Assembly (NCBI GenBank): GCA_002336855.1
Contig: DDEV01000016.1
Span: forward strand, 17,412-32,364
Reading direction: 5' to 3'
DNA length: 14,953 nucleotides
Source: Leucobacter sp. UBA1945
Lineage (GTDB): Bacteria; Actinomycetota; Actinomycetes; Actinomycetales; Microbacteriaceae
Shown: positions 1 through 7,229 of the stretch, piece after piece
How the letters are laid out: each line of letters opens with the position of its first letter
Numbering within the stretch: position 1 is the first letter of the stretch
The notes under the pieces: generated by a model
What the model saw: only the letters and a program-made list of their open reading frames with translations
Databases searched by the model: none
What the model was told of the DNA's origin: nothing
Program-made: the position numbers and the translations under genes

Positions 1-809
1 TTGACGTGGCCGACGTTCTCGGCGATGAGCACGAGCACGACGGGCAGGAACATGGGCAGCAGACCCCACAGCGACGGGTCTGCGAAGGGGTTGCCAGGCA
101 GGTGGAAGTCGGGCAGGCCGATCCATGCAGCCTGCTCGACCTGGGTGAAGTCGACCTCGCCCATCGCGATCGCTGCGACATAGCCGACGACCATGCCGAG
201 CACGATCGAGAGGCGGCCGAGAATGCCGCGGAAGAGCACCGTGATGAGCAGCACCGCGGTGATCGTGATGAGCGCGACCCACCCCGAGTTCTCGGTGGCG
301 TTCCAGTTGTTCTTCACGACCGGGGCAAGGTTGAAGCCGATCAGCGCGACGATCGAGCCCATGACGACGGGCGGCATGAGCGCGTTGATCCACCCGGTGC
401 CGAAGCGCTGCACGATGACGCCGACGAGCGCCATGAGCACACCGATGGCGAGAATGCCGAACGATGCTCGCGCAAAGCCTTCGGCGCTCGGGGTCTCACC
501 GCTCCCAAGACCGACGCCGGTCGCGACGCCGATCGGTGCGAGAAACGCGAACGACGAGCCGAGGTAGCTCGGCAGGCGGTTGCCGGTCAGCAGCAGGAAG
601 AGCAGCGTGCCGAGACCCGAGAAGAACAGGGTCGCAGTGGGAGGGAATCCGGTGAGCAGCGGCACCAAGAACGTGGCACCGAACATGGCGACGACGTGCT
701 GGGCGCCAAAACCGATGGTCTTCGGCCAGCTCAGCCGCTCCTCGGGCAGAACGATCGCTTCGGGAGCGACGGTCTTCCCGTCGCCGTGCTGCTTCCAAGA
801 CATGCTCAT
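1..809 (-). CDS. NCS2-family uracil/xanthine permease (3' end outside window)
   Basis: This is an inner-membrane nucleobase transporter of the NCS2 (UraA/RutG) family, which imports uracil or related bases by proton symport. About 269 residues are present; the C-terminal part lies beyond the left edge (the family is usually 420-480 residues). Visible family landmarks are QHVVAMFGAT at about residues 37-46, LLTGNRLPSYLGSSFAF at about 73-89, and AENVGHV at the truncated end. In the last motif E264 and H268 have the same spacing as the substrate-contacting Glu241 and His245 of E. coli UraA, which favours uracil over purine transport (inference). ATG at 809 is chosen because AAGGAG lies about seven bases upstream; a second ATG lies two codons in. 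A terminator at 924-955 separates it from the preceding operon, so it probably has its own promoter. Whether it serves the neighbouring catabolic genes is unknown. Confidence 0.9.
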   Translation of the reverse strand, partial: MSMSWKQHGDGKTVAPEAIVLPEERLSWPKTIGFGAQHVVAMFGATFLVPLLTGFPPTATLFFSGLGTLLFLLLTGNRLPSYLGSSFAFLAPIGVATGVGLGSGETPSAEGFARASFGILAIGVLMALVGVIVQRFGTGWINALMPPVVMGSIVALIGFNLAPVVKNNWNATENSGWVALITITAVLLITVLFRGILGRLSIVLGMVVGYVAAIAMGEVDFTQVEQAAWIGLPDFHLPGNPFADPSLWGLLPMFLPVVLVLIAENVGHV

Positions 810-860
810 TACTGGCTCCTTCAGAGCTTCGTTGCTTTACGCGCAAACGGCGCTGAAGAA

Positions 861-875
861 GACTTTACTGAAGTC
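861..875 (-). other. small inverted repeat in the permease leader
   Basis: GACTT-TACTG-AAGTC forms a five-base-pair arm pair in the 110-bp leader between the terminator and the permease start. It is too short to call a regulator site with confidence. A TTGACG sequence on the minus strand (898-893) is present, but no -10 hexamer sits at a proper spacing, so the permease promoter was not located. Confidence 0.2.
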
Positions 876-923
876 ACGCACCCTCCACGGCACGTCAACA
901 GTCAGAAGTACAAAAAGGGTACG

Positions 924-955
924 AAAAAGGGGCGAGGATCGCGCCTCGCCCCTTT
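924..955 (-). terminator. intrinsic terminator after the cupin gene
   Basis: The stem has perfect 12-bp arms (926-937 and 944-955, AAAGGGGCGAGG on the plus strand) around a six-base loop. Read on the minus strand, it ends in a run of five Ts at 928-924, followed by CG and more T-rich sequence. It starts 25 bp after the cupin stop codon, so it is placed to end the long minus-strand operon before the permease gene. Confidence 0.9.
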
Positions 956-979
956 CTCACGCCTCGCGGCGACCGCGGC

Positions 980-1339
980 TTACTCTGCCGCCAGGTAGAC
1001 CTTGCGAATGTGGTCTTTCACGATCCAACGGGTCTTCGTGCCTGCGTTCAGGCGCATCACGTCGCCGGTCTTGACGTCGACGCTGCGGCCCTCGTCGAGC
1101 AACTTGATGGTCGCTCCGCCCGAGATGACCACGAACAGCTCGTCGATCTCGGTGTCGAGCACCGCGCCGTCGCGCAGCTCCCAGATGCCGGCTTCGCAGC
1201 CGCCGATGTTGCCGAGCTCGAGCACGCCCTGGCGGGGCGTGCCGTAGTCGACCTCTTCTGCGGGTACCGGCTCGAGCGGCACGATCGCGCCGCGGCCGTG
1301 CACGACTCCGTTCAGCCCTTCGGGCAGCAAGTGATTCAT
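980..1339 (-). CDS. small DUF861-type (Cupin_3) cupin protein
   Basis: A 119-residue single-domain cupin of the DUF861/Cupin_3 type, a fold seen in EutQ and ureidoglycine aminohydrolase relatives and in many small proteins of unknown function. Visible features are GIWELRDG (about 51-58), DELFVVISG (66-74), TGDVMRLNAG (91-100) and a C-terminal TRWIVKDHIRKVYL. The histidines of the classical metal-binding cupin motif are absent (the region reads DTEIDELF), so a metal-free or non-catalytic role is possible. ATG at 1339 is preferred over an in-frame ATG at 1351 because GGAG lies six bases before it; the upstream ATG has no visible ribosome site. It follows the FAD oxidoreductase by 64 bp and is the last gene before the terminator, so it is probably co-expressed with it. 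The reaction or ligand is unknown. Confidence 0.85.
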   Translation of the reverse strand: MNHLLPEGLNGVVHGRGAIVPLEPVPAEEVDYGTPRQGVLELGNIGGCEAGIWELRDGAVLDTEIDELFVVISGGATIKLLDEGRSVDVKTGDVMRLNAGTKTRWIVKDHIRKVYLAAE

Positions 1340-1403
1340 TGCGTTCTCCATGTGGTGGTGAGGGGCGGCAGTGCCCGGCAGGTCGAAACTTCTGATCAGT
1401 AGC

Positions 1404-2822
1404 TTACGAGTCGAAGCCCAAACCGAGGGCATCGAGCGTCTTGAGCAGCACGTTGCGCTTGCCGTCGTTGTGGTCGGCACGGTCGAGCGCCCAACGGGTC
1501 ATGTTGATGCCGATGCTCGCGACGGGCTCTGGCGGGAACGGAAGCGGCACGTCTTTCACCATCTTGAGCTCGGTGCGCTCCGTGGTGCGCCCCTCGAGGC
1601 GATCGACAATCACGTCTGCCGCGAAGTGCGTCGCGCCGACGCCAAGGCCGGTGAAGCCCGCCACGTACTGCACGCGGCCGCCGTGCGCCTGGCCCCAGAA
1701 CGCGCAGAAGCGGGTCGAGGTGTCGATCACGCCTGCCCAACGGTGGCTGAACTTCACGCCGGCGAGCTGCGGGAAGGTCGTGAAGAAGTGGCTCGCCAGC
1801 TTGCGGTGGCTCTCCATGCGGTCTTCGTAGTTCTGCTTGATGCGCCCACCCGCGAAGTAGACGGCGTCGTAGCCGCCCCAGAGAATGCGGTTGTCTTTCG
1901 TGAGCCTCGAGTAGTGAAACTGGTTCGCCATGTCGGCAAGGCCCTCACGGCCTTCCCAGCCGATCGAGGCAAGCTGCTCGTCAGTCAGCGGCTCGGTCAT
2001 GAGCACGTAGTCGTACACGGGAACGGTGTGGAACGAGTAGCGCTTCAAGAGCGAAGGGAAGACGTTCGTGCAGAGCGCGGCGCGGTCGGCCGTGACGGTG
2101 CCGCGGTCGGTCTCGAGCTGCAGCGGCTCGTCTGCGCGACCGCTGAGGCCGGTGACGCGGGTCTCTTCGTAGATCTCGACGCCGATCTCGCTCGCATGGC
2201 GCGCGAGCTCTGCTGCGAGCTTGGCGGGGTGCACGTTCGCGTTCTCGCGCGGCGAGAACTCGCCCGCAAGAAACGTCGGCGAGGCAACGCGCTGCTGCAC
2301 CTGGGCGGCGTCGAGCGCCTGAACGTGCTCGTCGCTCTCGCCGACCCACTCGACCTGGTAAGGCTCGTTCGCGACCGACAGCTGGCCGGTGCGTTCGAAG
2401 TCAACGTCGAGGCCGTGCTCGGCGATGAAGCTCTCGATCGCGTCGAGGTTCTCGTAGCCGATGCGACGCAGCTGATCGACGTCCTCTGGCCAGCGCGCCT
2501 CGGCGTTCGGCTCGCCGTGGGTGATGCTCGCCTCGCAGAAGCCGCCATTGCGGCCCGATGCTGCCCAGCCGACGCGCTTTGCCTCGAGCAGCACGACGCG
2601 GCGCTCGGGGTGTTCAGTCTTCAGCTTGATCGCGGTCCAGAGACCCGCGTAGCCACCGCCGACCACCACGTCGTCGGCCTGCAGCGCGCCGGGTAGCGCC
2701 TGGTAGCGCGCGGCGCTCTGCTCGATGTCTTCGATCCAGTAGCACGCAAGCTTCGTGCCTGCGAGCGACTGATCGATGACCGCCTGAGCCGGCGGGTTCT
2801 TCTCGAAAATGGTGGGTTGCAT
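1404..2822 (-). CDS. DAO-superfamily FAD-dependent oxidoreductase
   Basis: A cytoplasmic flavoenzyme of 472 residues in the D-amino-acid-oxidase (DAO) superfamily, whose members oxidise C-N bonds of amines or amino acids and release an imine, usually with O2 as acceptor. The N-terminal dinucleotide-binding motif is VVGGGYAG (about residues 53-60). It is followed by the ribose-binding acidic residue in LLEAKRVGW (E80) and the GRNGGF flavin motif (about 90-95). A C-terminal FAD-contact segment reads VAGFTGLGVGATHFAA. Length and layout resemble gamma-glutamylputrescine-oxidase-like (PuuB-like) proteins, but the substrate cannot be assigned. ATG at 2822 is preferred; a TTG at 2831 is in frame but has AAGG only two bases upstream, whereas that AAGG is about 11 bases from the ATG. 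It lies about 100 bp after the small membrane protein and 64 bp before the cupin on the same strand. Confidence 0.88.
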   Translation of the reverse strand: MQPTIFEKNPPAQAVIDQSLAGTKLACYWIEDIEQSAARYQALPGALQADDVVVGGGYAGLWTAIKLKTEHPERRVVLLEAKRVGWAASGRNGGFCEASITHGEPNAEARWPEDVDQLRRIGYENLDAIESFIAEHGLDVDFERTGQLSVANEPYQVEWVGESDEHVQALDAAQVQQRVASPTFLAGEFSPRENANVHPAKLAAELARHASEIGVEIYEETRVTGLSGRADEPLQLETDRGTVTADRAALCTNVFPSLLKRYSFHTVPVYDYVLMTEPLTDEQLASIGWEGREGLADMANQFHYSRLTKDNRILWGGYDAVYFAGGRIKQNYEDRMESHRKLASHFFTTFPQLAGVKFSHRWAGVIDTSTRFCAFWGQAHGGRVQYVAGFTGLGVGATHFAADVIVDRLEGRTTERTELKMVKDVPLPFPPEPVASIGINMTRWALDRADHNDGKRNVLLKTLDALGLGFDS

Positions 2823-2920
2823 GGGTATCAATGCCTTATTGCGTTACTGAATTTGGTGGGTGAGAAAAGTTTGTGGGTCGTGCTGGCTGAGTGCGATTCG
2901 AGGATCGCCACGCCCCGGGG

Positions 2921-3139
2921 CTACTGAGAGGGCGGGGGCTTCATGATCGCGCCGACGGCGAGACCGAACGCCAGGCCCGCTGGCAGCCAGTACCAGAAGG
3001 TGGTGAAGTAGCTGATGACGAGGCCGACGATCAGCCCCATGACGAGGCCGACGATGATCTGCTTGCGGCGGGCCGCCGGCGAGACCTCTTGTTTCTTCTT
3101 GTCGCCGTTCTTTCCGCCATCGCTTGCGCGCTTGCTCAT
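2921..3139 (-). CDS. 72-residue two-helix membrane protein of unknown function
   Basis: A small protein with a charged, lysine-rich N-terminal tail (residues 1-26, including DKKKQ and ARRK) and two hydrophobic stretches (about 28-45 and 48-66) separated by a very short turn. It therefore probably forms a membrane hairpin with both ends in the cytoplasm, given the positive residues before the first helix. No known family is recognised. GGAGG lies nine bases before the ATG. The start codon overlaps the TGA of the CYTH gene in an ATGA overlap (3136-3139), which points to translational coupling with the CYTH protein and supports the reality of this short gene. It may tether or accompany the CYTH protein at the membrane (inference). 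Conservation of the pair in relatives would decide. Confidence 0.75.
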   Translation of the reverse strand: MSKRASDGGKNGDKKKQEVSPAARRKQIIVGLVMGLIVGLVISYFTTFWYWLPAGLAFGLAVGAIMKPPPSQ

Positions 3140-3768
3140 GCCGCACCGCCTCCGCCCTGCATTGTTCGCTGAATCTTCGACGTGCCCCGAGCCCGCACTG
3201 CTCCGGCCGCGACGAGCAGCGGTTCGATCGCGTCGAGCAGCGCCTCGTCTGCCCCTGGCATCAGTTCGGCCTCCCACTCACGCCACTGCTGGCGGCTGCC
3301 GGTCAGCTCATTGGTGCCGTCGACCCGGTCGTCTGCGATCTCGATGACCGCATCGCCGCCTTCGCTGAAGAGCATCAGAGTGACGCGCGTGGTGCGCAGG
3401 GTCGCGATCGCCCCGAGCCGGTCGAGGGCGCCGCTGCCCAGGCGATCCTCGACCTCTGCCCGAAGCCCCGCCGGCAACTCGGGTGCCTGCGGCCAAAGCA
3501 GCTCGCGGGCCCCGTCGTCACCCTTGGCTTTCAGGTGCCAACCCGCATCTTTGCCGCCGTGGCGATTGCGCAGGGCAAGTCGCTGGCTCGCCAACTCGCC
3601 ATCTGGCGTGTCGAAGTAGCTCGCGCGCAGCTCGTGCGTTTCGGGTGCGTCGAGGCGCAGCCCGAGCGCCGCGAAGCTCGCCGCGTCTGGCAGCACGGCG
3701 TCGCCGGACACCTCATATTTGCGCTCGATCTCGAAAGTCTCGGTCGCTCCATTGATACTCACGTTCAC
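3136..3768 (-). CDS. CYTH-domain protein (triphosphate tunnel metalloenzyme family)
   Basis: A 210-residue single-domain CYTH protein. The family folds into a beta-tunnel that binds triphosphate compounds or polyphosphate with divalent metal; members include inorganic triphosphatases, thiamine triphosphatase and class IV adenylyl cyclases. The signature ExExK is present as EIERK (residues 13-17). Further tunnel-type motifs follow in family order: SYFDTPDGELASQRLALRNR, WHLKAKG, VIEIADDRVDG and WREWEAEL. There is no CHAD domain, which many actinobacterial CYTH proteins carry. The start is taken as GTG at 3768, four bases after the TAA of the DUF3237 gene, which suggests re-initiation; a GTG at 3762 is an alternative. 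Its place inside a catabolic-looking operon is odd, and its substrate is not predictable. Confidence 0.85.
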   Translation of the reverse strand: MNVSINGATETFEIERKYEVSGDAVLPDAASFAALGLRLDAPETHELRASYFDTPDGELASQRLALRNRHGGKDAGWHLKAKGDDGARELLWPQAPELPAGLRAEVEDRLGSGALDRLGAIATLRTTRVTLMLFSEGGDAVIEIADDRVDGTNELTGSRQQWREWEAELMPGADEALLDAIEPLLVAAGAVRARGTSKIQRTMQGGGGAA

Positions 3769-3772
3769 CAGC

Positions 3773-4237
3773 TTAGATCGGCGACCCGACACGGTACACG
3801 GTGTGGCGCACGCGGTCTGCTTCGCGCACGCCATCGGCGAGGTAGAGAGCGTGCTGCAGCTCCGCTGCCTCAGGGGCAGACGTTTCGAAGCGCAACTGCA
3901 CCATGAAGTAGGTACCGGCTTTGCTCGCCCGTCGCAGCCCCGTCGCATGCAGCGAAACAGTCGCACCTGGTTCGAGTCGCACGTCGTAGCGCGCATCGAT
4001 CTCGATCGATGTTTCGCCCGGAATCTCACGCCAGAGCTGCCTGTCGGCGCCACCGGGCAGCACCTCTCCGCGCAGCCCCTCGAGTTCGGTGCCCTCTAGC
4101 CCGCGCAGGGTGCCGCCGAGGATCGGGGTGATACGTCGGTGGCCGTCGCGGGTGACGCCGAGGTCGCGAGGCTCGCCGAGCAACACCTCGATCTCGCACA
4201 CCGCCTGCAGCGCTGGCGCTTCGTTCTGCCTGGTCAC
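3773..4237 (-). CDS. DUF3237 (UPF0311) family protein
   Basis: A 154-residue protein with the hallmark pattern of DUF3237/UPF0311. It shows LGVTRDGHRRITPILGGTLRG-like sequence in residues 26-46, a central LPGGADRQ (60-67), DARYDVRLEPGA (81-92) and a C-terminal RVRHTVYRV. The family forms a small beta-barrel-like fold and has no firmly established activity; members often sit beside hydrolases and aromatic-degradation genes. The start is GTG at 4237, with AGGA five bases upstream. It lies 54 bp after the FAD monooxygenase and is followed four bases later by the CYTH gene, so it is likely in the same transcript. A role in handling the monooxygenase product is only a guess. Confidence 0.8.
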   Translation of the reverse strand: MTRQNEAPALQAVCEIEVLLGEPRDLGVTRDGHRRITPILGGTLRGLEGTELEGLRGEVLPGGADRQLWREIPGETSIEIDARYDVRLEPGATVSLHATGLRRASKAGTYFMVQLRFETSAPEAAELQHALYLADGVREADRVRHTVYRVGSPI

Positions 4238-4291
4238 GTGAATCCTGTTTCGCGTCTGTAAATCTCGAGTGTGCTCTACGCTATCGGCGTT

Positions 4292-5518
4292 CTACGCGTT
4301 CAGCGAGGATCGCGCATTCAGGCTGTCGGGGTGAAAGCCGGCCGCGATCTTGTAGTCGGCGGCGATAGCCTCGAGCTCTTCCTGCGAGATGACGTCGTGC
4401 ACGTGCGCGAAGCCCTCGGGGGCGCGCTCTCGGGCAATCTGCATGACTCGCTCGGGGCCGGTCTGCCTGGTCAGTTCGAGCAGTCTGGTGCAGGCGGGTC
4501 GGCGAGCGTCTTCGTATGCCTGGAGCGCCGCCTCGATGGTCGGCTCGGTGGCGAGGTGGTACGCGAAAGTGCGCGCGTCGAGGGTGGCCTGCGAGCCGCC
4601 GTTCGAGCCGTTCGGGTACATGGCGTGCGCGGCATCGCCGAGCAGCGCGAGATTGCCGAATGTCCACTCGGGCAGGGCGTCGCGGTCGACCATCGGGTAT
4701 TCGAGCAGCTCTTCTGCATCGCGAATGATCGCCGGAATGTCGAGCCAGTCGTAGCTCCAGCCTTCGAAGTGCTGCGCGATCGGCTCGCGGTCGACCTCGC
4801 GGTTCCAGTCCGCGTCGGCAGAGCCCTCGACACGGCGCTCGGCGATGAAGTTGATGCGCTGTTTGCCGTGCTCGTCGACCCCGCTGAGCGGGTAGGCGAC
4901 GAACTTCTGCTCGGCATCGCCGACCATGATCATGGTCGTGCCGTCGAGCACCGGCTCGACCACCGCGGTGCCGCGCCACAGCGTGAGGCCGCTCCAGATC
5001 GGCTCGCCCTCTGCCGGAAAGTGCAGCTTGCGCGCGGCCGAGTGAATGCCGTCTGCAGCGACGATCACGTCGGCCGTGATCTCTTCGCGACTGCCGTCAG
5101 GCAGCTCGAAGACGGCCGTGTTGCCCTGCACGTCGACGAGCTTGTGCCCGAGCCGGTAGATGTCGCCGAGGCGCTCCTTCACGAGCTCGTTCAGCTCGAC
5201 CTGCAGCCGCCCGCGGTGCACCGACAGCTGCGGCCACTCGTAGCCGGCCGCGCGGCCGCGCGGCTCACTCCAGATCTGCTGCCCCTGACGGTTGAAGTAG
5301 CTGAGCGTGTTCGGCTCGACACCGAGCGCAGCAATGCGGTCGACGATGCCGAGCTCGGTGAACTCGCGCACCGCGTGCGGCAGCAGATTGACGCCGACAC
5401 CGAGGCCGCGAATCTGCTCGCTGCGTTCGGCGATGACGATGTCTTTGAAACCTGCGGCCTCGAGGCTCAGCGCGGTGACCGGGCCGGCAATGCCGGCTCC
5501 GATGATGAGAATGCGCAC
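4292..5518 (-). CDS. PhzS-like FAD-dependent monooxygenase
   Basis: A 408-residue class A flavoprotein monooxygenase (PHBH fold), which uses NAD(P)H and O2 to hydroxylate an aromatic or heteroaromatic ring. The FAD-binding GxGxxG is GAGIAG (7-12), the conserved arginine motif is HRGRLQ (101-106), the DG motif is AADGIHSAAR (154-163) and the GD motif is GDAAHAMYPNGSNGGSQA (294-311). The last motif closely resembles that of PhzS, the enzyme acting on 5-methylphenazine-1-carboxylate, and differs from the usual salicylate-hydroxylase form. The start is GTG at 5518 with AAGGGAG eight bases upstream. It follows the transporter ATPase by 64 bp. By context it probably oxidises the imported molecule or its hydrolysis product; the ring system attacked is unknown. 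Confidence 0.88.
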   Translation of the reverse strand: MRILIIGAGIAGPVTALSLEAAGFKDIVIAERSEQIRGLGVGVNLLPHAVREFTELGIVDRIAALGVEPNTLSYFNRQGQQIWSEPRGRAAGYEWPQLSVHRGRLQVELNELVKERLGDIYRLGHKLVDVQGNTAVFELPDGSREEITADVIVAADGIHSAARKLHFPAEGEPIWSGLTLWRGTAVVEPVLDGTTMIMVGDAEQKFVAYPLSGVDEHGKQRINFIAERRVEGSADADWNREVDREPIAQHFEGWSYDWLDIPAIIRDAEELLEYPMVDRDALPEWTFGNLALLGDAAHAMYPNGSNGGSQATLDARTFAYHLATEPTIEAALQAYEDARRPACTRLLELTRQTGPERVMQIARERAPEGFAHVHDVISQEELEAIAADYKIAAGFHPDSLNARSSLNA

Positions 5519-5582
5519 GATTGCAACTCCCTTTGGTCTTGAGTGAACGGTTTTGCGACGAGGATCGCCAAAGCTTCGAGCG

Positions 5583-7229
5583 CTAGGCCCAGGCTGGCTT
5601 CGGCACCGAGTCGATCAGCAGCCTCGTGTACTCGTGCTGCGGCGAGCCGAGCAGCGCCTCGGTCGGCCCCGCCTCGACGATCTCGCCGCGGCGCATCACG
5701 ACGGTCTCGTCGCAGACGCGGCGCACGACGCCGAGGTCGTGGCTGATGAACAGCACGGTGAGGCCGCGCTCTTCGCGCACCCGGGCCACCATGTCGAGCA
5801 CCTGAGCCTGCACCGACACGTCGAGCGCGCTCGTCGCCTCGTCCATGACGAGCAGCTCGGGCTCGATGCCGACGGCGCGCGCGATCGCGACGCGCTGCCG
5901 CTGCCCACCCGAGAGCGTGCGGGGCAGCGCCTGCGCGTATTCGGGCGAGAGCCCCACATCGTCGAGCAGTTCGAGCACCTGGTTCTTGATGTCGCTCGCG
6001 CTGCCCTGGTGGTGCAGCCGAAGCGTGTCTTCGATGGCACGACCCACAGGAATGCGCGGGTCGAGCGACAGGTAGGGGTCTTGAAACACCATCTGCACGC
6101 TGCGAGCCCTTGCGATGCGCGCCTCGCGGCCCTTCGGGGCGGTCGCGCGCTCCTTGCCACCGATGAGCAGCTCACCCGAGTCGGGCTGCTCGAGGCCCAC
6201 GATCATGCGCGCGAGCGTCGACTTGCCCGAGCCCGACTCCCCCACCACTCCGAGGGCTTTGCCGCGGGCGATCGAGATCGAGGCGCCGGCAACGGCCGTC
6301 ACCGCGGCCTTGCCGCGAGGGTGGTACGTCTTCGAGAGCTCTCGCGTGTAGAGCATGACGTCACTGTCGATCGGCAGAGCGTCGCCCTGCCCGCCGGCAG
6401 GCAGCTCGTTCTTGGCGCTGGCCGATCCTCGCGCCGCGTCTTCGTTCGAAGCCCTGGCCTCGACCGACGGCGTCGCCGCGATGAGCCGCTTCGTGTACTC
6501 GGCCGTGGGGTGCTGGAAGATCTCGCGGGCGCTGCCCTGCTCTTCGACCTGGCCCGCGCTCATCACGTAGACGCGGTCGCAGATCGAGGCGGCGAGGTTC
6601 AGGTCGTGCGTGATGAACAGCATGCCCATGCCGCGGCTCGCGCGCTGCTCGGCGAGCACGTCGATGATCTCGGCCTGGGTCGTCACGTCGAGGGCGGTTG
6701 TCGGCTCGTCGCAGATCAACAGCTTCGGCGAGCTCGTGAGCGCGCCGGCGATCATGACGCGCTGCAGCATGCCGCCCGAGAACTCGTGCGGGTACTGGCC
6801 CAGGTGCTCCTCGGGGCGAGGCAGGCGCACGGCACGCAGCAGCTCGGTCGCGGTCTCGCGAGCCTTGCCGGTCGGCACCCCCTGGCAGAGCCTGAGCGAC
6901 TCGGTCATGTGGTCGCCGAGGGTGCGCATCGGGTTGATGCCTGCGCGCGGGTCTTGGAAGATCATGGCCGCGCTGTGGCGGCGCACCTCGAGCAGCTCGT
7001 CGGTGGTCGCACCGATGACGTCATGACCATCGATAGTGACCGAGCCGCCCATGATGGCGCGGTCGGGCAACAGGCCGAGCACCGAGCGCGCGGTGAGGGA
7101 CTTGCCCGAACCCGATTCGCCGACGAGGCCGACGGTCTCGCCAGCCTCGACGCGAATCGAGATGCCGTCGAGCAGTCGTTTGCCGTTCGGCAGATCGAGT
7201 GTGAGATCTGTGATGTCGAGCAGGCTCAT
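5583..7229 (-). CDS. fused double ABC ATPase of a peptide/opine/nickel-type importer
   Basis: A 548-residue cytoplasmic protein with two complete ATPase domains, equivalent to DppD and DppF joined in one chain. Domain 1 has Walker A GESGSGKS (37-44), ABC signature SGGML (151-155), Walker B LLICDE (170-175) and H-loop His208. A linker of about 35 residues (about 255-290), rich in A, S, E and G, leads to domain 2. That domain has Walker A GESGSGKST (330-338), signature SGGQR (440-444), Walker B LLVMDE (459-464) and His497. Both halves keep all catalytic motifs, so both sites should be active. Its ATG overlaps the permease stop as ATGA (7226-7229), and GGAGGAGG lies upstream within that permease gene. 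It energises the importer encoded directly upstream. Confidence 0.95.
   Translation of the reverse strand: MSLLDITDLTLDLPNGKRLLDGISIRVEAGETVGLVGESGSGKSLTARSVLGLLPDRAIMGGSVTIDGHDVIGATTDELLEVRRHSAAMIFQDPRAGINPMRTLGDHMTESLRLCQGVPTGKARETATELLRAVRLPRPEEHLGQYPHEFSGGMLQRVMIAGALTSSPKLLICDEPTTALDVTTQAEIIDVLAEQRASRGMGMLFITHDLNLAASICDRVYVMSAGQVEEQGSAREIFQHPTAEYTKRLIAATPSVEARASNEDAARGSASAKNELPAGGQGDALPIDSDVMLYTRELSKTYHPRGKAAVTAVAGASISIARGKALGVVGESGSGKSTLARMIVGLEQPDSGELLIGGKERATAPKGREARIARARSVQMVFQDPYLSLDPRIPVGRAIEDTLRLHHQGSASDIKNQVLELLDDVGLSPEYAQALPRTLSGGQRQRVAIARAVGIEPELLVMDEATSALDVSVQAQVLDMVARVREERGLTVLFISHDLGVVRRVCDETVVMRRGEIVEAGPTEALLGSPQHEYTRLLIDSVPKPAWA

Noticed and set aside
1371..2696. Open frame of 441 codons on the plus strand opposite the FAD oxidoreductase
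   Set aside because: A shadow frame; the opposite strand carries clear FAD-binding motifs and the expected codon bias.
2912..2921. GCCCCGGGGC palindrome as a terminator after the small membrane protein
   Set aside because: It has no loop and no T-run, and such GC palindromes arise easily in this composition.
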